Shown here one piece after another: positions 1 through 7,677 of a stretch of 35,131 nt of DNA. Made by a program: the position numbers and the translations under genes. The notes below the pieces were generated by a model. The model had not been told where the DNA came from, ran no database searches, and saw only the letters and a list, made by a program, of their open reading frames with translations. Position 1 is the first letter of the stretch. Each line of letters opens with the position of its first letter. The DNA lies in NCBI GenBank assembly GCA_025936795.1, contig JAICSR010000004.1, positions 1-35,131 of the forward strand. The letters run 5' to 3'. The stretch comes from Ktedonobacterales bacterium. GTDB lineage: Bacteria; Chloroflexota; Ktedonobacteria; Ktedonobacterales; JADMIN01.

Positions 1-61
1 TGGAATGATACCTCATGCCACGCTGCGCTGCGGAGGGTCGGGGCGAGCAGCCGGCTTGCCG

Positions 62-1108
62 TCAATAGTAGATCGTGCGGGTGCGGTGATAGGGGCGCTC
101 GTCGGGCGCGCTGGTCTGGCTCTCGCTCCAGAGGCGATAGTCAATCGCGCTGGCGGTGCGTGTGGCGCCGAGCTGCGCCAGCGCCCGCCGCAGCAGCTCC
201 ACCGCCCAGAGCGTCGCCGCGCGAATCTCGACCTCCGCCGCCGAGCCAGCGGGAATTAGCGTGTAGCTATCCACCTGCGCCGCCAGCGCTGGCGCATAGT
301 GGATGACGCCGAAGCGCCGCAGCAATTGCGGCAGCTTGTAGTCGGCGAAGGCCGTCAGACGCTCGATGCCGTGGATGTCGCCGACGCCCACGCCGCCTGT
401 GATGGCGCGCAGGTCGGCCACGCAAATCTGCGCGCGCTTGAGGAACGGTACAGGCTGCCCCTCCCACAGCGCCACGTCGGCGAACGACGAGAACTCACGC
501 TCCAGCGTCAGCGCCAGCGTCACGGCGTCGAATCCGGCGTCCTCGACGACATTGGCGAACTGGCCCTCGTAGCGGTCGCGCAGCACACGTCCCACCTCGC
601 GCGCATTGGTCAGCCGCTCGGCGAAGAGCGGGATCATCGGGCAGCCTGCCTCCGGACGCAACACCCGCTCCAGTGTAGCGGCCTCCAGGTCGGCCAGCCA
701 GTCGGCGTCCCACACCGGCAGCCCCACTTCCACCGCCCGCGAGAGCGCCGCCGCCAGCGCATCGTAGCCATCGTGCGAGGCGCCGCGCCAGGCCACACGC
801 CAGCGCGGCTTGCCCGGCTCGCCCCAGAAGCAGAAGTTGAGCGCGTCGAGCAGCAGCACCCAGTTAGCGGTGTGTTCTGGGGCGCCGGGCGCATGCAGCG
901 CCTCCAGCGTGGCCATCGAGGCTGGCCAGTCGCTGGCCGCCCAGCGTTGCGCCAACGCCGCAATGGCCGCGAGGTCGAGGCTGGCCAACTGCGCCGCGCG
1001 CATCACCCGTGCGGTCGCCGTCAGCGCGCCCAGGCGGTCGGGCTGCGGCGGCGTCAGCGCCGCGCGCCAGTCAGCGGCGCCAGCCGCCTGATCGCTCGCG
1101 TCGGCCAT
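62..1108 (-). CDS. qng1: Queuosine 5'-phosphate N-glycosylase/hydrolase (Qng1, DUF2419 queuosine-salvage family)
   Basis: Family role: releases queuine base from queuosine 5'-phosphate so that salvaged queuosine can be re-inserted into tRNA. The 348-residue product matches the family's usual length and shows its landmarks: NFCFW at 91-95, KRAQICVADL at 224-233, LTAFADYKLPQLLR at 251-264, AIDYRLWS at 321-328, and a Tyr-Tyr C-terminus. Asp232 in the ADL segment is a plausible catalytic acid (inference). I chose ATG at 1108 because AAGGA lies 7 nt upstream; a TTG five codons further upstream (1123) is open but would sit within that ribosome site. No queuosine biosynthesis or tgt gene lies in the window, so the gene stands alone, diverging from the CBS-domain gene across a 450-bp gap. 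A Sphaerobacter (Chloroflexota) homologue is known, which fits the proposed phylum. Confidence 0.9.
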   Translation of the reverse strand: MADASDQAAGAADWRAALTPPQPDRLGALTATARVMRAAQLASLDLAAIAALAQRWAASDWPASMATLEALHAPGAPEHTANWVLLLDALNFCFWGEPGKPRWRVAWRGASHDGYDALAAALSRAVEVGLPVWDADWLADLEAATLERVLRPEAGCPMIPLFAERLTNAREVGRVLRDRYEGQFANVVEDAGFDAVTLALTLEREFSSFADVALWEGQPVPFLKRAQICVADLRAITGGVGVGDIHGIERLTAFADYKLPQLLRRFGVIHYAPALAAQVDSYTLIPAGSAAEVEIRAATLWAVELLRRALAQLGATRTASAIDYRLWSESQTSAPDERPYHRTRTIYY

Positions 1109-1145
1109 CTCGTCATCCTTCAACTCAACTCAACGCCAGTCCTGT

Positions 1146-1353
1146 GGGCCGCAAAGGTCGCCTGCGCGGCCGGGAATCCGGAATGTTCCCAGCCTGCGCA
1201 GGCAGGCTTTGCGGCGACCCGCAGGTCGCCCGCAGGCGCGGGTTTACCCGCCAGCCGTCGAGCCGAGCAATTGCCCGATCAATATGTGAAACACCATCAA
1301 TCGCGCCTGGATAGCCAAACGGGCCGCAAAGACCGCCTGCGCGGACTGGAATC
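1146..1353. repeat. Structured intergenic repeat region with direct and inverted copies
   Basis: A roughly 33-bp unit beginning GGGCCGCAAAG and ending GGAATC occurs at 1146-1178 and again at 1321-1353, differing at about five positions. The core GCCGCAAAG at 1148-1156 also has an inverted partner CTTTGCGGC at 1207-1215. Between them lie the perfect palindrome GCCTGCGCAGGC (1193-1204) and a 7-bp hairpin GGCGACC-CGCA-GGTCGCC (1213-1230). The region fills the divergent gap between qng1 and the CBS-domain gene. Nothing in it looks coding on codon grounds. It could be a degenerate mobile palindromic unit or a structured leader. Confidence 0.5.
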
Positions 1354-1459
1354 TGGGCGCACGACGCGCTACACTGGTGGGTGTGAGGCGGCTGCCTGGT
1401 TGACACTGCTGAACGGCGCCGCGCGTCGGCGTGGCTCTTGCGTAGGTTCGCTGCTACCG

Positions 1460-1474
1460 GGTGTCTGGGACACC
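1460..1474. promoter_or_regulatory. Short palindrome upstream of the CBS-domain gene
   Basis: GGTGTC-TGG-GACACC is a perfect 6-bp inverted repeat 85 nt before the CBS-domain start. It may be an operator or leader hairpin. A TTGACA lies at 1398-1403, but no good -10 element is at 16-18 nt, so I do not call a promoter. Confidence 0.25.
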
Positions 1475-1558
1475 GCCTCCCACGGAAGCGGTCAACGGAG
1501 ATCGCTGCCCGTCGCGCCCGATGTCGGACGATATGCCTCACCGAAGGAGGAGAACCCC

Positions 1559-2041
1559 ATGCTGCGCGCACGCGACATCATGACCCATCACGTCGTCACG
1601 ATTGGCCCAACGGCGAGCATCCACGATGCGGCGCGGCTGCTCTCAGAGTACAACATCAGTGGCGCGCCTGTAGTGGATGACGCCGAGCAGATGATCGGCA
1701 TCATTACCGAGGCCGATCTGCTGAGCAAGGAAGGCAAGACCGTCGCGGACATCATGACGTCGCGTGTCACCAGCGCGCACGAAGACACGCCCGTCGAGAG
1801 CATCGCGCAGATTCTGACGAGCAATCGCTACAAGCGCCTGCCCATCGTCAGAGGCGAGCGCGTGGTGGGGGTTGTTAGTCGCGCCGACATCGTGCGGATG
1901 ATGGCAAGCCGCTGGACCTGCGCGATCTGCGGGGCCGAGCAGGCCGGACGCCAGCCAATCGTCTGCGCGAGTTGCGGGGCCGACGCCGCCGCCTTCGAGC
2001 GCGACCTCACTCCACGCATGGAGATCTCCACCCGCCATTAG
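1559..2041 (+). CDS. Tandem CBS-domain protein with C-terminal zinc ribbon
   Basis: 160 residues. Two CBS domains (about 5-57 and 62-117) form a Bateman module that in this family binds adenine nucleotides or SAM and reports energy state. Each opens with the usual A(R)DIMT signature (RARDIMTHHV, VADIMTSRV), and both halves carry the terminal GIITEADL/GVVSRADIV motifs. After a short linker comes CAIC (C121, C124) and CASC (C136, C139), a four-cysteine zinc-ribbon spacing. ATG at 1559 has a strong ribosome site, AAGGAGGAG, ending 6 nt upstream; longer upstream extensions lack codon logic. The gene is monocistronic and convergent with the acyltransferase gene. The partner protein is not evident here. 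The ribbon could bind metal, nucleic acid or a protein partner. Confidence 0.9.
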   Translation: MLRARDIMTHHVVTIGPTASIHDAARLLSEYNISGAPVVDDAEQMIGIITEADLLSKEGKTVADIMTSRVTSAHEDTPVESIAQILTSNRYKRLPIVRGERVVGVVSRADIVRMMASRWTCAICGAEQAGRQPIVCASCGADAAAFERDLTPRMEISTRH

Positions 2042-2080
2042 CCTCGCCATGCGCCGCCGCCATGCGCCGCCGCCACCCAC

Positions 2081-2896
2081 TTAGCGCACGCGCAGTGGCG
2101 CCAGCGTGGCGGACGAGGTGGCAGGCGTCGGGCTGAGCGGCTCCGAGAGCGCACGCGCTTCGCGCTCGATCCGTGCGACCAGCGCGGCCACCTCGGCAGG
2201 CGTGGCGCGTGGCGCGATGCGCTGCGCCTCGCCGTAGCGCAGGGTGATGCGCCAGAGCGGGCGCCGACCTGGCAGCCAGCGCAGCCAGCGCGGGCCGCTC
2301 AGTCGCTCGTAGGCCAGGCCCGTCGGCACGATGCTCACCTGCGTCTTGCCGTCGCGCGCGGCCAACTGCGCCAGTTTCACGAATCCTGGCCGAAACGGTA
2401 GATACGCTTGTCCATCGGCTTTGGGCGTGGGGAAGATGTCCACCGTGGTGTAGGCCTCAGGGAAGATCATCAGCGTCTCGCCCGCGCGCAGCAGCTTGAC
2501 CGTCTGGCGGGTCGCCGCGCGGAGCATCGGCTGCGCTTCATCGAGCGTATAGGCGCTGGCGCCGCGCACAAACTGGGCCTGTGTGTAGTCATCCACGCGC
2601 AGCACAGTTGGCCAGCGCGCCGCGTGGCAGAGCAGTTCCATGCCGAAACGCTGCCAGCGCGCAGTGGTCCAGTCCAGCGCGGTCCAGAAATGCGCAGAGC
2701 CATGCGCAGTTCGCCGCAAGGCCAGCGCATCGAACAGGAAATGATAGTGTCGCGCAGCGATCACCGTGGCGCCTTCACGCGGCAGATGCGCGTCGCCTTC
2801 TACCCGCAGGTCCACATAGAGCGCGAGCGTGATGCGCGCAAACAGATCAATCAGCGCGTCTACGAGCGCCTCGAACGGATTCGTATGTCGTGACAT
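2081..2896 (-). CDS. PlsC-like glycerolipid acyltransferase
   Basis: 271 residues. The product resembles 1-acyl-glycerol-3-phosphate acyltransferases, which transfer an acyl chain to lysophosphatidate at the inner membrane face. Visible motifs are ARHYHFLFDALAL (block I, His50, His52, Asp56), IFPEAYT (145-150, equivalent to the FPEGT block) and SIVPTGLAY (188-196, block IV). Block I does not have the classic H-X4-D spacing: Asp56 is 6 residues after His50 and 4 after His52. The C-terminus (about 235-271) is Ala/Pro-rich and probably disordered. ATG at 2896 has GAGGAG about 9 nt upstream. It is convergent with the CBS-domain gene; the 39-bp gap holds a 13-bp tandem duplication (about 2048-2074). 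The exact acceptor is not known. Confidence 0.8.
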   Translation of the reverse strand: MSRHTNPFEALVDALIDLFARITLALYVDLRVEGDAHLPREGATVIAARHYHFLFDALALRRTAHGSAHFWTALDWTTARWQRFGMELLCHAARWPTVLRVDDYTQAQFVRGASAYTLDEAQPMLRAATRQTVKLLRAGETLMIFPEAYTTVDIFPTPKADGQAYLPFRPGFVKLAQLAARDGKTQVSIVPTGLAYERLSGPRWLRWLPGRRPLWRITLRYGEAQRIAPRATPAEVAALVARIEREARALSEPLSPTPATSSATLAPLRVR

Positions 2897-2967
2897 GGCG
2901 CGACACTCCTCACTCTGGCCACGACAGGCAAGAGAGCAAGCTCAGACGACGCCACCGCCATAGACAC

Positions 2968-2976
2968 ACCATACCA
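2968..2976 (-). promoter_or_regulatory. Extended -10 promoter candidate for the PlsC-like gene
   Basis: On the minus strand TGG-TATGGT forms a TGN plus -10-like hexamer about 70 nt before the start at 2896. No clear -35 is seen. The rest of 2897-3173 holds only the 10-bp tandem repeat annotated separately. Confidence 0.3.
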
Positions 2977-3106
2977 CAACGCAGGCTCGTCGCTGTTGCG
3001 CAGGGCTACCATGTACCGCGTGCGAGGAGGTGACGGCGAGGCGACGAGTTGGCGTGCATGATGCGAGCGTGGGTAGCGTTCGGCGGAGAGGGCGCCGACA
3101 CGCTAT

Positions 3107-3146
3107 GGATGCGCACGGATGCGCACGGATGCGCTCGGATGCGCAC
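3107..3146. repeat. Four tandem copies of a 10-bp unit
   Basis: GGATGCGCAC repeats four times in a row, with one substitution in the third copy, ending 27 nt before the start of the membrane-protein gene at 3174. The 10-bp period matches the DNA helical repeat, so bound proteins would sit on one face. It may also be simple slippage. Confidence 0.8.
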
Positions 3147-3173
3147 AGACACGCCAGGGAAGCGGAGACATGC

Positions 3174-4028
3174 ATGGAGCACGAGGAACTGGAGCACGAG
3201 GAACAGCAGCCCAACGACCTCGACGACCTCGACGACCTCGACAACCTCGACGCGCGCGACGCCCATCTCGGCGACGCGGTGACGGAGCCAGACCTCCCCG
3301 CGATCCCATCAGCCGACGACACGGCGTCGCTCGGCAGAACCACCGCCGCCAGCGACCACTGGACGCCGCCGCCGGGAGCCTGGCTCGCCCCACTTAGCAT
3401 AGACGCCGCCTTGCCTGATGCGCTGTCCGATGCGCCGCACGATGCGCTGTCCGACGCGGCGTCCGATGTGGCCCCGATGGGCTGGCCTGCAAGCCCCGGC
3501 TGGCCACCATCAGCCACGCTGGCGAACCAGCCGACACGCCGTATGCGCAGGCGTAGGGCAGATACCGACAGGCCGTTGTTCTTCGCGCTGGGGGCGCTGC
3601 TGGGCGCCGTGCTAGTCTCTGGCGCCGCGCTGCTCGCGGTTGTCTACATCGCCAGCCATCCTGGTCTGTTTACGCTGGCGTCGCAGCGTCCGCCGGTCGT
3701 CGCGCCGACGGCGACCGCCCACGCGACCCCGACGGCGACCCCGACGGCGACACGAACACCGACGCCTTCACCCACGATCCCTCCAGTGGGCGCCAATCCG
3801 GCGCCGATCATCGTGCCCCAGCCGAAACCCACTGCGCGCCCTACTCCGCAGGCGACTGCTACGCCAACGCCAGCGCCCACCGCAACAGCGACGCCTGCCG
3901 CCACTGCGTCACCCACGCCAACGGCGGAGCCTGAGCCATCCACCACGCCAACCTCTGCGCCCGCGCCGACGCCGACCCCATCGCCAGCGCCAACTGCGAC
4001 ACTCACACCGAGCGCTACATCGCCCTGA
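3174..4028 (+). CDS. Single-pass membrane protein with acidic N-terminus and Thr/Pro-rich tail
   Basis: 284 residues, not recognised as a named family. The N-terminus (1-130) is acidic and low complexity, including an Asp-Leu run at about 15-26 encoded by 9-bp tandem repeats. A basic patch RRMRRRR (122-128) precedes one strong transmembrane helix (about 135-160). By the positive-inside rule the N-terminus is cytoplasmic. Residues 175-284 are ATPTPTP-like and would extend outside as a wall- or surface-spanning stalk, possibly glycosylated. No catalytic domain is visible. ATG at 3174 was chosen because GGAG sits 6 nt upstream; the frame is open to 3030, but that extension covers the 10-bp repeats and has no ribosome site. 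Confidence 0.65.
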   Translation: MEHEELEHEEQQPNDLDDLDDLDNLDARDAHLGDAVTEPDLPAIPSADDTASLGRTTAASDHWTPPPGAWLAPLSIDAALPDALSDAPHDALSDAASDVAPMGWPASPGWPPSATLANQPTRRMRRRRADTDRPLFFALGALLGAVLVSGAALLAVVYIASHPGLFTLASQRPPVVAPTATAHATPTATPTATRTPTPSPTIPPVGANPAPIIVPQPKPTARPTPQATATPTPAPTATATPAATASPTPTAEPEPSTTPTSAPAPTPTPSPAPTATLTPSATSP

Positions 4029-4133
4029 GGCGCTCGCCGAGCGACATCTGACCTGGCAATCATCGGCCATACATCTGCTCACAGCCCCATTGCTGGCGAG
4101 AGCGGCGCGGCTGTTTGCATGGACGGCGCTGGA

Positions 4134-5351
4134 CTACGATAGCCCGTAGCCAGCAACAAAGCAGCTTGCGAGGATCAGCAGGAGCATGCCGCTGACGACG
4201 GCAAGCCAGCCAGCGACACGCGGATGGCCACGGAGCAGATAGGCCACGACCATGAACACCGGAAACACGACGCTCAGGTAGCGTCCGAGCGAGTTGGCGG
4301 TCGGGAAATCCAGCACTGGCGCGAGAATGCTGGCGAGCGCAAAGAACGTGTACACCGGCCCAAGCGCTCGCCAGACCCACGGCAGCGCGACCAGGAAGGC
4401 CAGCGCCAGGATGATCCAGAGCAGTGTGACCGCGCTGGTGAGATCAGGCGGCGTGAGCCAGCGGATCGGATGGGCGAGAATATGCGCGATGAACCGCAGA
4501 CCGCCGAGCCGCATCTGCCCGCCATGCCAGCCCGCCCGCGAGGTGTGGATATAGGCGAGCGGATCACCCCAGCGCGCCCAGCAGTAGAGCATGTAGGCCA
4601 TCGTACCCAGCGGCGTCAACGCCAGCGCCAGGATGTCTGGGCGCAGCGGGTGGCGCGTGCGCAGCCAGGCGAGCGCATAAGCGAGCGCCACGCAGGCGCC
4701 AATCAGCAGCCCCGGCGGGCGCGCCGCGCTGGCGAGACCGGCGAGCGCCCCGGCGAGCCACCATCGCTCGCGCTCCAGCGCCACAAATGCCCAGGCTGCC
4801 AGCAGCAGATAGATGGACTCAGTGTAGACAGCGCCGTAGTAGAAGCTGAAAGGAAACAGCGCCAGCAGCGTAACCGAGCCAATCGCGACGCGGCGACCAA
4901 AGCGACCGAGCGCGAGCTGATAGAGCGCGACACAGGCTCCGGCGAAGGCGAGCCACGCGATGGCCATGCCAGCCAGCGCAGCCGGATTCGCCACAGGGAA
5001 GATCGCAACGAGTGGCGCGACGAGGTGGATGAGCAAGGGATAGAGCGGGAAGAAGTTGGCGCGCGACTGCGCCACGGGCGAGTAATCGTAGCCACGCTGA
5101 GCGATGGCGAGATACCAGACGGCGTCCTTCTGGAGCCAGACACGCAGCGCGCCTGTGTAGCGCGCCGGGCCGAGGCGGTCGGCGAGCGCCCACCGCAGGA
5201 TCAGGTCGGCCACGACAAAGACCATGCCGCGTGACGCGAGTGCGACGCCCAGCGGGATGACGAGCGCCTGGCGCCACCTGAACACCTGTGTGAGTGACTG
5301 TATCGCTCCAGCGGACGTATCCGCGCCGCGCGTAAGGCTTTTAGAAAGCAT
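4134..5351 (-). CDS. PIG-V-type mannosyltransferase-like integral membrane protein
   Basis: 405 residues with about ten hydrophobic segments, consistent with a GT-C glycosyltransferase using a polyprenyl-phosphate sugar donor at the outer membrane face. PIG-V-like landmarks are KDAVWYLAIAQRGYDY (about 75-90, first-loop acidic and aromatic motif), NFFPLYPLL (about 99-107), FPFSFYYGAVYTESIYLLL (about 166-184) and SAARPPGLL (about 208-216). In eukaryotes this family adds the second mannose to GPI anchors; bacterial members are presumed to mannosylate lipids or proteins. The nearby Thr/Pro-rich protein is an attractive but unproven acceptor. ATG at 5351 has AAAGGA about 6 nt upstream. The gap to the convergent Thr/Pro-rich gene is about 105 bp. 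Confidence 0.8.
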   Translation of the reverse strand: MLSKSLTRGADTSAGAIQSLTQVFRWRQALVIPLGVALASRGMVFVVADLILRWALADRLGPARYTGALRVWLQKDAVWYLAIAQRGYDYSPVAQSRANFFPLYPLLIHLVAPLVAIFPVANPAALAGMAIAWLAFAGACVALYQLALGRFGRRVAIGSVTLLALFPFSFYYGAVYTESIYLLLAAWAFVALERERWWLAGALAGLASAARPPGLLIGACVALAYALAWLRTRHPLRPDILALALTPLGTMAYMLYCWARWGDPLAYIHTSRAGWHGGQMRLGGLRFIAHILAHPIRWLTPPDLTSAVTLLWIILALAFLVALPWVWRALGPVYTFFALASILAPVLDFPTANSLGRYLSVVFPVFMVVAYLLRGHPRVAGWLAVVSGMLLLILASCFVAGYGLS

Positions 5352-5425
5352 GGCAATCCTTTACCATCGTCACTGTGACCCGCGCCACCGTGCGCATGAC
5401 CCATAGTTTACCTGGCGCTCCCGCA

Positions 5426-5434
5426 TGCTACAAT
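5426..5434 (+). promoter_or_regulatory. Extended -10 promoter candidate for the S9 peptidase
   Basis: TGC-TACAAT lies 123 nt before the GTG start at 5557. No good -35 hexamer is seen at the right distance. The element has the same architecture as those at 18199, 25329 and 28517. Confidence 0.5.
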
Positions 5435-5556
5435 CCAGACGGACACGACTCGTGTTCCACGACGCTGAGCGACCAGCAGAGCGACGCCGCGCATCCGCCT
5501 CCTCCCTGGCGCTCCGCCGCCGATGATTCCCCCAAACGACGCCAAAGGAGCCGCCC

Positions 5557-7575
5557 GTGACCGAGCGCACGCCTCTCACTCTCGATGATTTCTGGTCGCT
5601 GCGGTTCATTACCGACATGCGCCTCGCGCCAGATGGCCACGCCATCGCCTATGTCGTGCAGAGCGCCGATCGCGCCGCGAACGAGACCCGCTCGGCAATC
5701 TGGCTGCTCGATACCCACACGGGCCAGTCGCGCCAGCTCACGAGCGGCGAGAAGCGCGACGCCAGCCCATGCTGGTCGCCCGATAGCCGCGCCATCGTCT
5801 TCACCAGCGACCGCGAGGACGAGACGCCGCAACTCTATCTGCTGCGGCTGAATGGCGGCGAGGCGCGACGACTCACATTGACACGGCGCGGCGCAGGTGA
5901 GCCGTTCTGGTCGCCCAATGGCGCGTGGATCGGCTTTGCGAGTGAGACACGCACGGGAGAGCGAGCGCTGCTGGACCGCCCGCTCAACGCCGCCGAGCGC
6001 GAGCAGGAGAAGAAAGAAGAGGCCGACCGCCCACGCCACATTACGCGGCTGCAATATCGCTGGGATGGCAAGGGCTACCTGGAGGGGCGCAACAAGCTCT
6101 TTCGCGTCTGGCTGGCCGATGGTCGCTGCGAGCAACTGACCGAGGGCGACTACGACGACGAGCAAGCCGCCTGTTCACCCGATGGGCGCGCCATCGTCCT
6201 CGTCAGTGACCGCGAGGACGACCGCGACGCCAACATGACCAGCGACCTCTGGCTATTCGACCTGGAGACCCGCGCCACCCGGCGCCTGACCACTGCCACC
6301 CATGCCTGCGAGCGGCCTGTCTGGTCGCCCGATAGTCGCTGGCTGGCCTATCTCGCTACGCCGCGCATCCGCGACCACTCAGTGGAGAACGTCGCGCCGA
6401 TGGTGATCAGCGTGGAGGGTGGCGCGCCGCACAACCTCTTCGCCGGGCGCGATCTCTCCGCCGAGAACGGCATGTACAACGACATCCCTGGCCCACACGC
6501 CTACCTGCCTGCATGGTCGGCGGATGGCGCGTGGGTCTACCTGCTGGCGCAGCGCCAGGGCGGGGTTGACCTGCTGCGCGCCGCTGTAGACGGCTCCGCT
6601 GTCGAGACAATCAGCGCTGGCGACGAGACGCACACTGAGCAATTCGCTCTCGCGCCCGATGGCGCTCGCATCTACACGCTGCGCTGCGACCCTACCCACC
6701 CGTGGGACATTTGGGAGCAGCCGCTCGGAGCGTCCGAGGCGCCCGCGCGCCAGCGCACCCAGGTCAACGCCGCGCTGCTCGCCGAGCGCGCCCTCGCCCA
6801 ACCCGAACGCTTCGAGTACGTGTCGTTCGATGGCTGGCGCATGGAGGGCTGGCTCTATCGTCCAGCGCACGCCCCGGCGACGGGCGCGCCGCTCGCGCTC
6901 AAGATTCACGGCGGCCCACATGGCGCATATGGCCAGTCGTTCTACCTCACCGTCCAGGCGCTGGTTGGGCAGGGCTATGCCGCGCTCTACGTCAACCCGC
7001 GCGGCAGCGTGGGCTACGGCGAGGCGTTCGCGCAGGCCTGCGACCATGACTGGGGCGGCGGCGACTACCAGGACATCATGGCGGGAGTGGATGCGGCGCT
7101 GGCGCGCGGTGGGCTGGATGGCTCGCGCATGGCCGTCTTCGGCGCCAGTTATGGTGGCTACATGACCAACTGGATCATCGGCCATACTGACCGTTTCCGC
7201 GCCGCCGTCACGATCAACAGTGTCACCAACCTCACCACCAGTTTTGGGACCGGTGACATCGATAGCGTCTGGGCGGAGGGTGACTACGGCTGGCCGTGGG
7301 AGCGTGAAGCCTTCTACCGCGAGCGCTCGCCACTCACCTACGCGCCTGCCGTCACTACCCCCACGCGCATCATCGCCGCCGAGCAGGACTATCGCTGCCC
7401 CATCGCCCAGAGCGAGGAACTCTACACCTGGCTGCGCAAGTTCGACCGCGCGCCAGTAGATTTCGTGCGGATGCCCGGCGCCAGTCACGGCGTCCACGCC
7501 TCGCCACGCCAGCACGTCCGCGCAATGGCGCTGGAGCACGAGTGGATCATGCGCTACTGCCCAGTTGAGGGCTGA
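5557..7575 (+). CDS. S9 family serine peptidase (prolyl oligopeptidase / acylaminoacyl-peptidase type)
   Basis: 672 residues. An N-terminal seven-bladed propeller (about 1-410) is built from WD-like TolB/DPP blades with repeated SPDGR/WSPDSR motifs (SPCWSPDSRAIVF, FWSPNGAWIGF, PVWSPDSRWLAYL). The C-terminal alpha/beta hydrolase carries GASYGG with nucleophile Ser531, DYRCP with Asp611 and GASHG with His644, the order expected for the triad. The HGGPHGAYG segment (about 451-459) forms the oxyanion region. The protein probably trims oligopeptides or N-acylated peptides in the cytoplasm, since no signal peptide is seen. GTG at 5557 is preceded by AAAGGAG with 6 nt spacing. It is monocistronic. 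Confidence 0.95.
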   Translation: MTERTPLTLDDFWSLRFITDMRLAPDGHAIAYVVQSADRAANETRSAIWLLDTHTGQSRQLTSGEKRDASPCWSPDSRAIVFTSDREDETPQLYLLRLNGGEARRLTLTRRGAGEPFWSPNGAWIGFASETRTGERALLDRPLNAAEREQEKKEEADRPRHITRLQYRWDGKGYLEGRNKLFRVWLADGRCEQLTEGDYDDEQAACSPDGRAIVLVSDREDDRDANMTSDLWLFDLETRATRRLTTATHACERPVWSPDSRWLAYLATPRIRDHSVENVAPMVISVEGGAPHNLFAGRDLSAENGMYNDIPGPHAYLPAWSADGAWVYLLAQRQGGVDLLRAAVDGSAVETISAGDETHTEQFALAPDGARIYTLRCDPTHPWDIWEQPLGASEAPARQRTQVNAALLAERALAQPERFEYVSFDGWRMEGWLYRPAHAPATGAPLALKIHGGPHGAYGQSFYLTVQALVGQGYAALYVNPRGSVGYGEAFAQACDHDWGGGDYQDIMAGVDAALARGGLDGSRMAVFGASYGGYMTNWIIGHTDRFRAAVTINSVTNLTTSFGTGDIDSVWAEGDYGWPWEREAFYRERSPLTYAPAVTTPTRIIAAEQDYRCPIAQSEELYTWLRKFDRAPVDFVRMPGASHGVHASPRQHVRAMALEHEWIMRYCPVEG

Positions 7576-7645
7576 GCCGACTCATCCGCGACTACGCCTG
7601 AATCCCGATGCGCCGACGACAGCGGCCATTGTACCCTATGCTGAA

Positions 7646-7668
7646 CGACTCAGTGGCATACTGAGTCG
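7646..7668. terminator. Perfect 9-bp hairpin between the S9 peptidase and the next gene
   Basis: CGACTCAGT-GGCAT-ACTGAGTCG is a perfect inverted repeat 71 nt after the peptidase stop and 10 nt before the next annotated start. No T-run follows. It could terminate the peptidase mRNA, or act as an operator or leader hairpin for the next gene. Confidence 0.45.
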
Positions 7669-7677
7669 CTAGAGCGC

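Noticed and set aside
1398-1426. Promoter from the TTGACA at 1398-1403
   Set aside because: No -10-like hexamer lies 16-18 nt downstream.
299-1558. Long plus-strand frame in front of the CBS-domain gene, opposite qng1
   Set aside because: Arg/Gln-rich antisense translation of qng1 that runs on through the repeat region; the real start has its own strong ribosome site at 1559.
4224-5234. Plus-strand frame opposite the PIG-V-like gene
   Set aside because: Translation is Arg/Glu/Gln-rich with no domain, the usual antisense shadow in high-GC DNA.
6379-7539. Minus-strand frame opposite the S9 peptidase
   Set aside because: Shadow of a well-supported gene whose catalytic motifs are intact on the plus strand.
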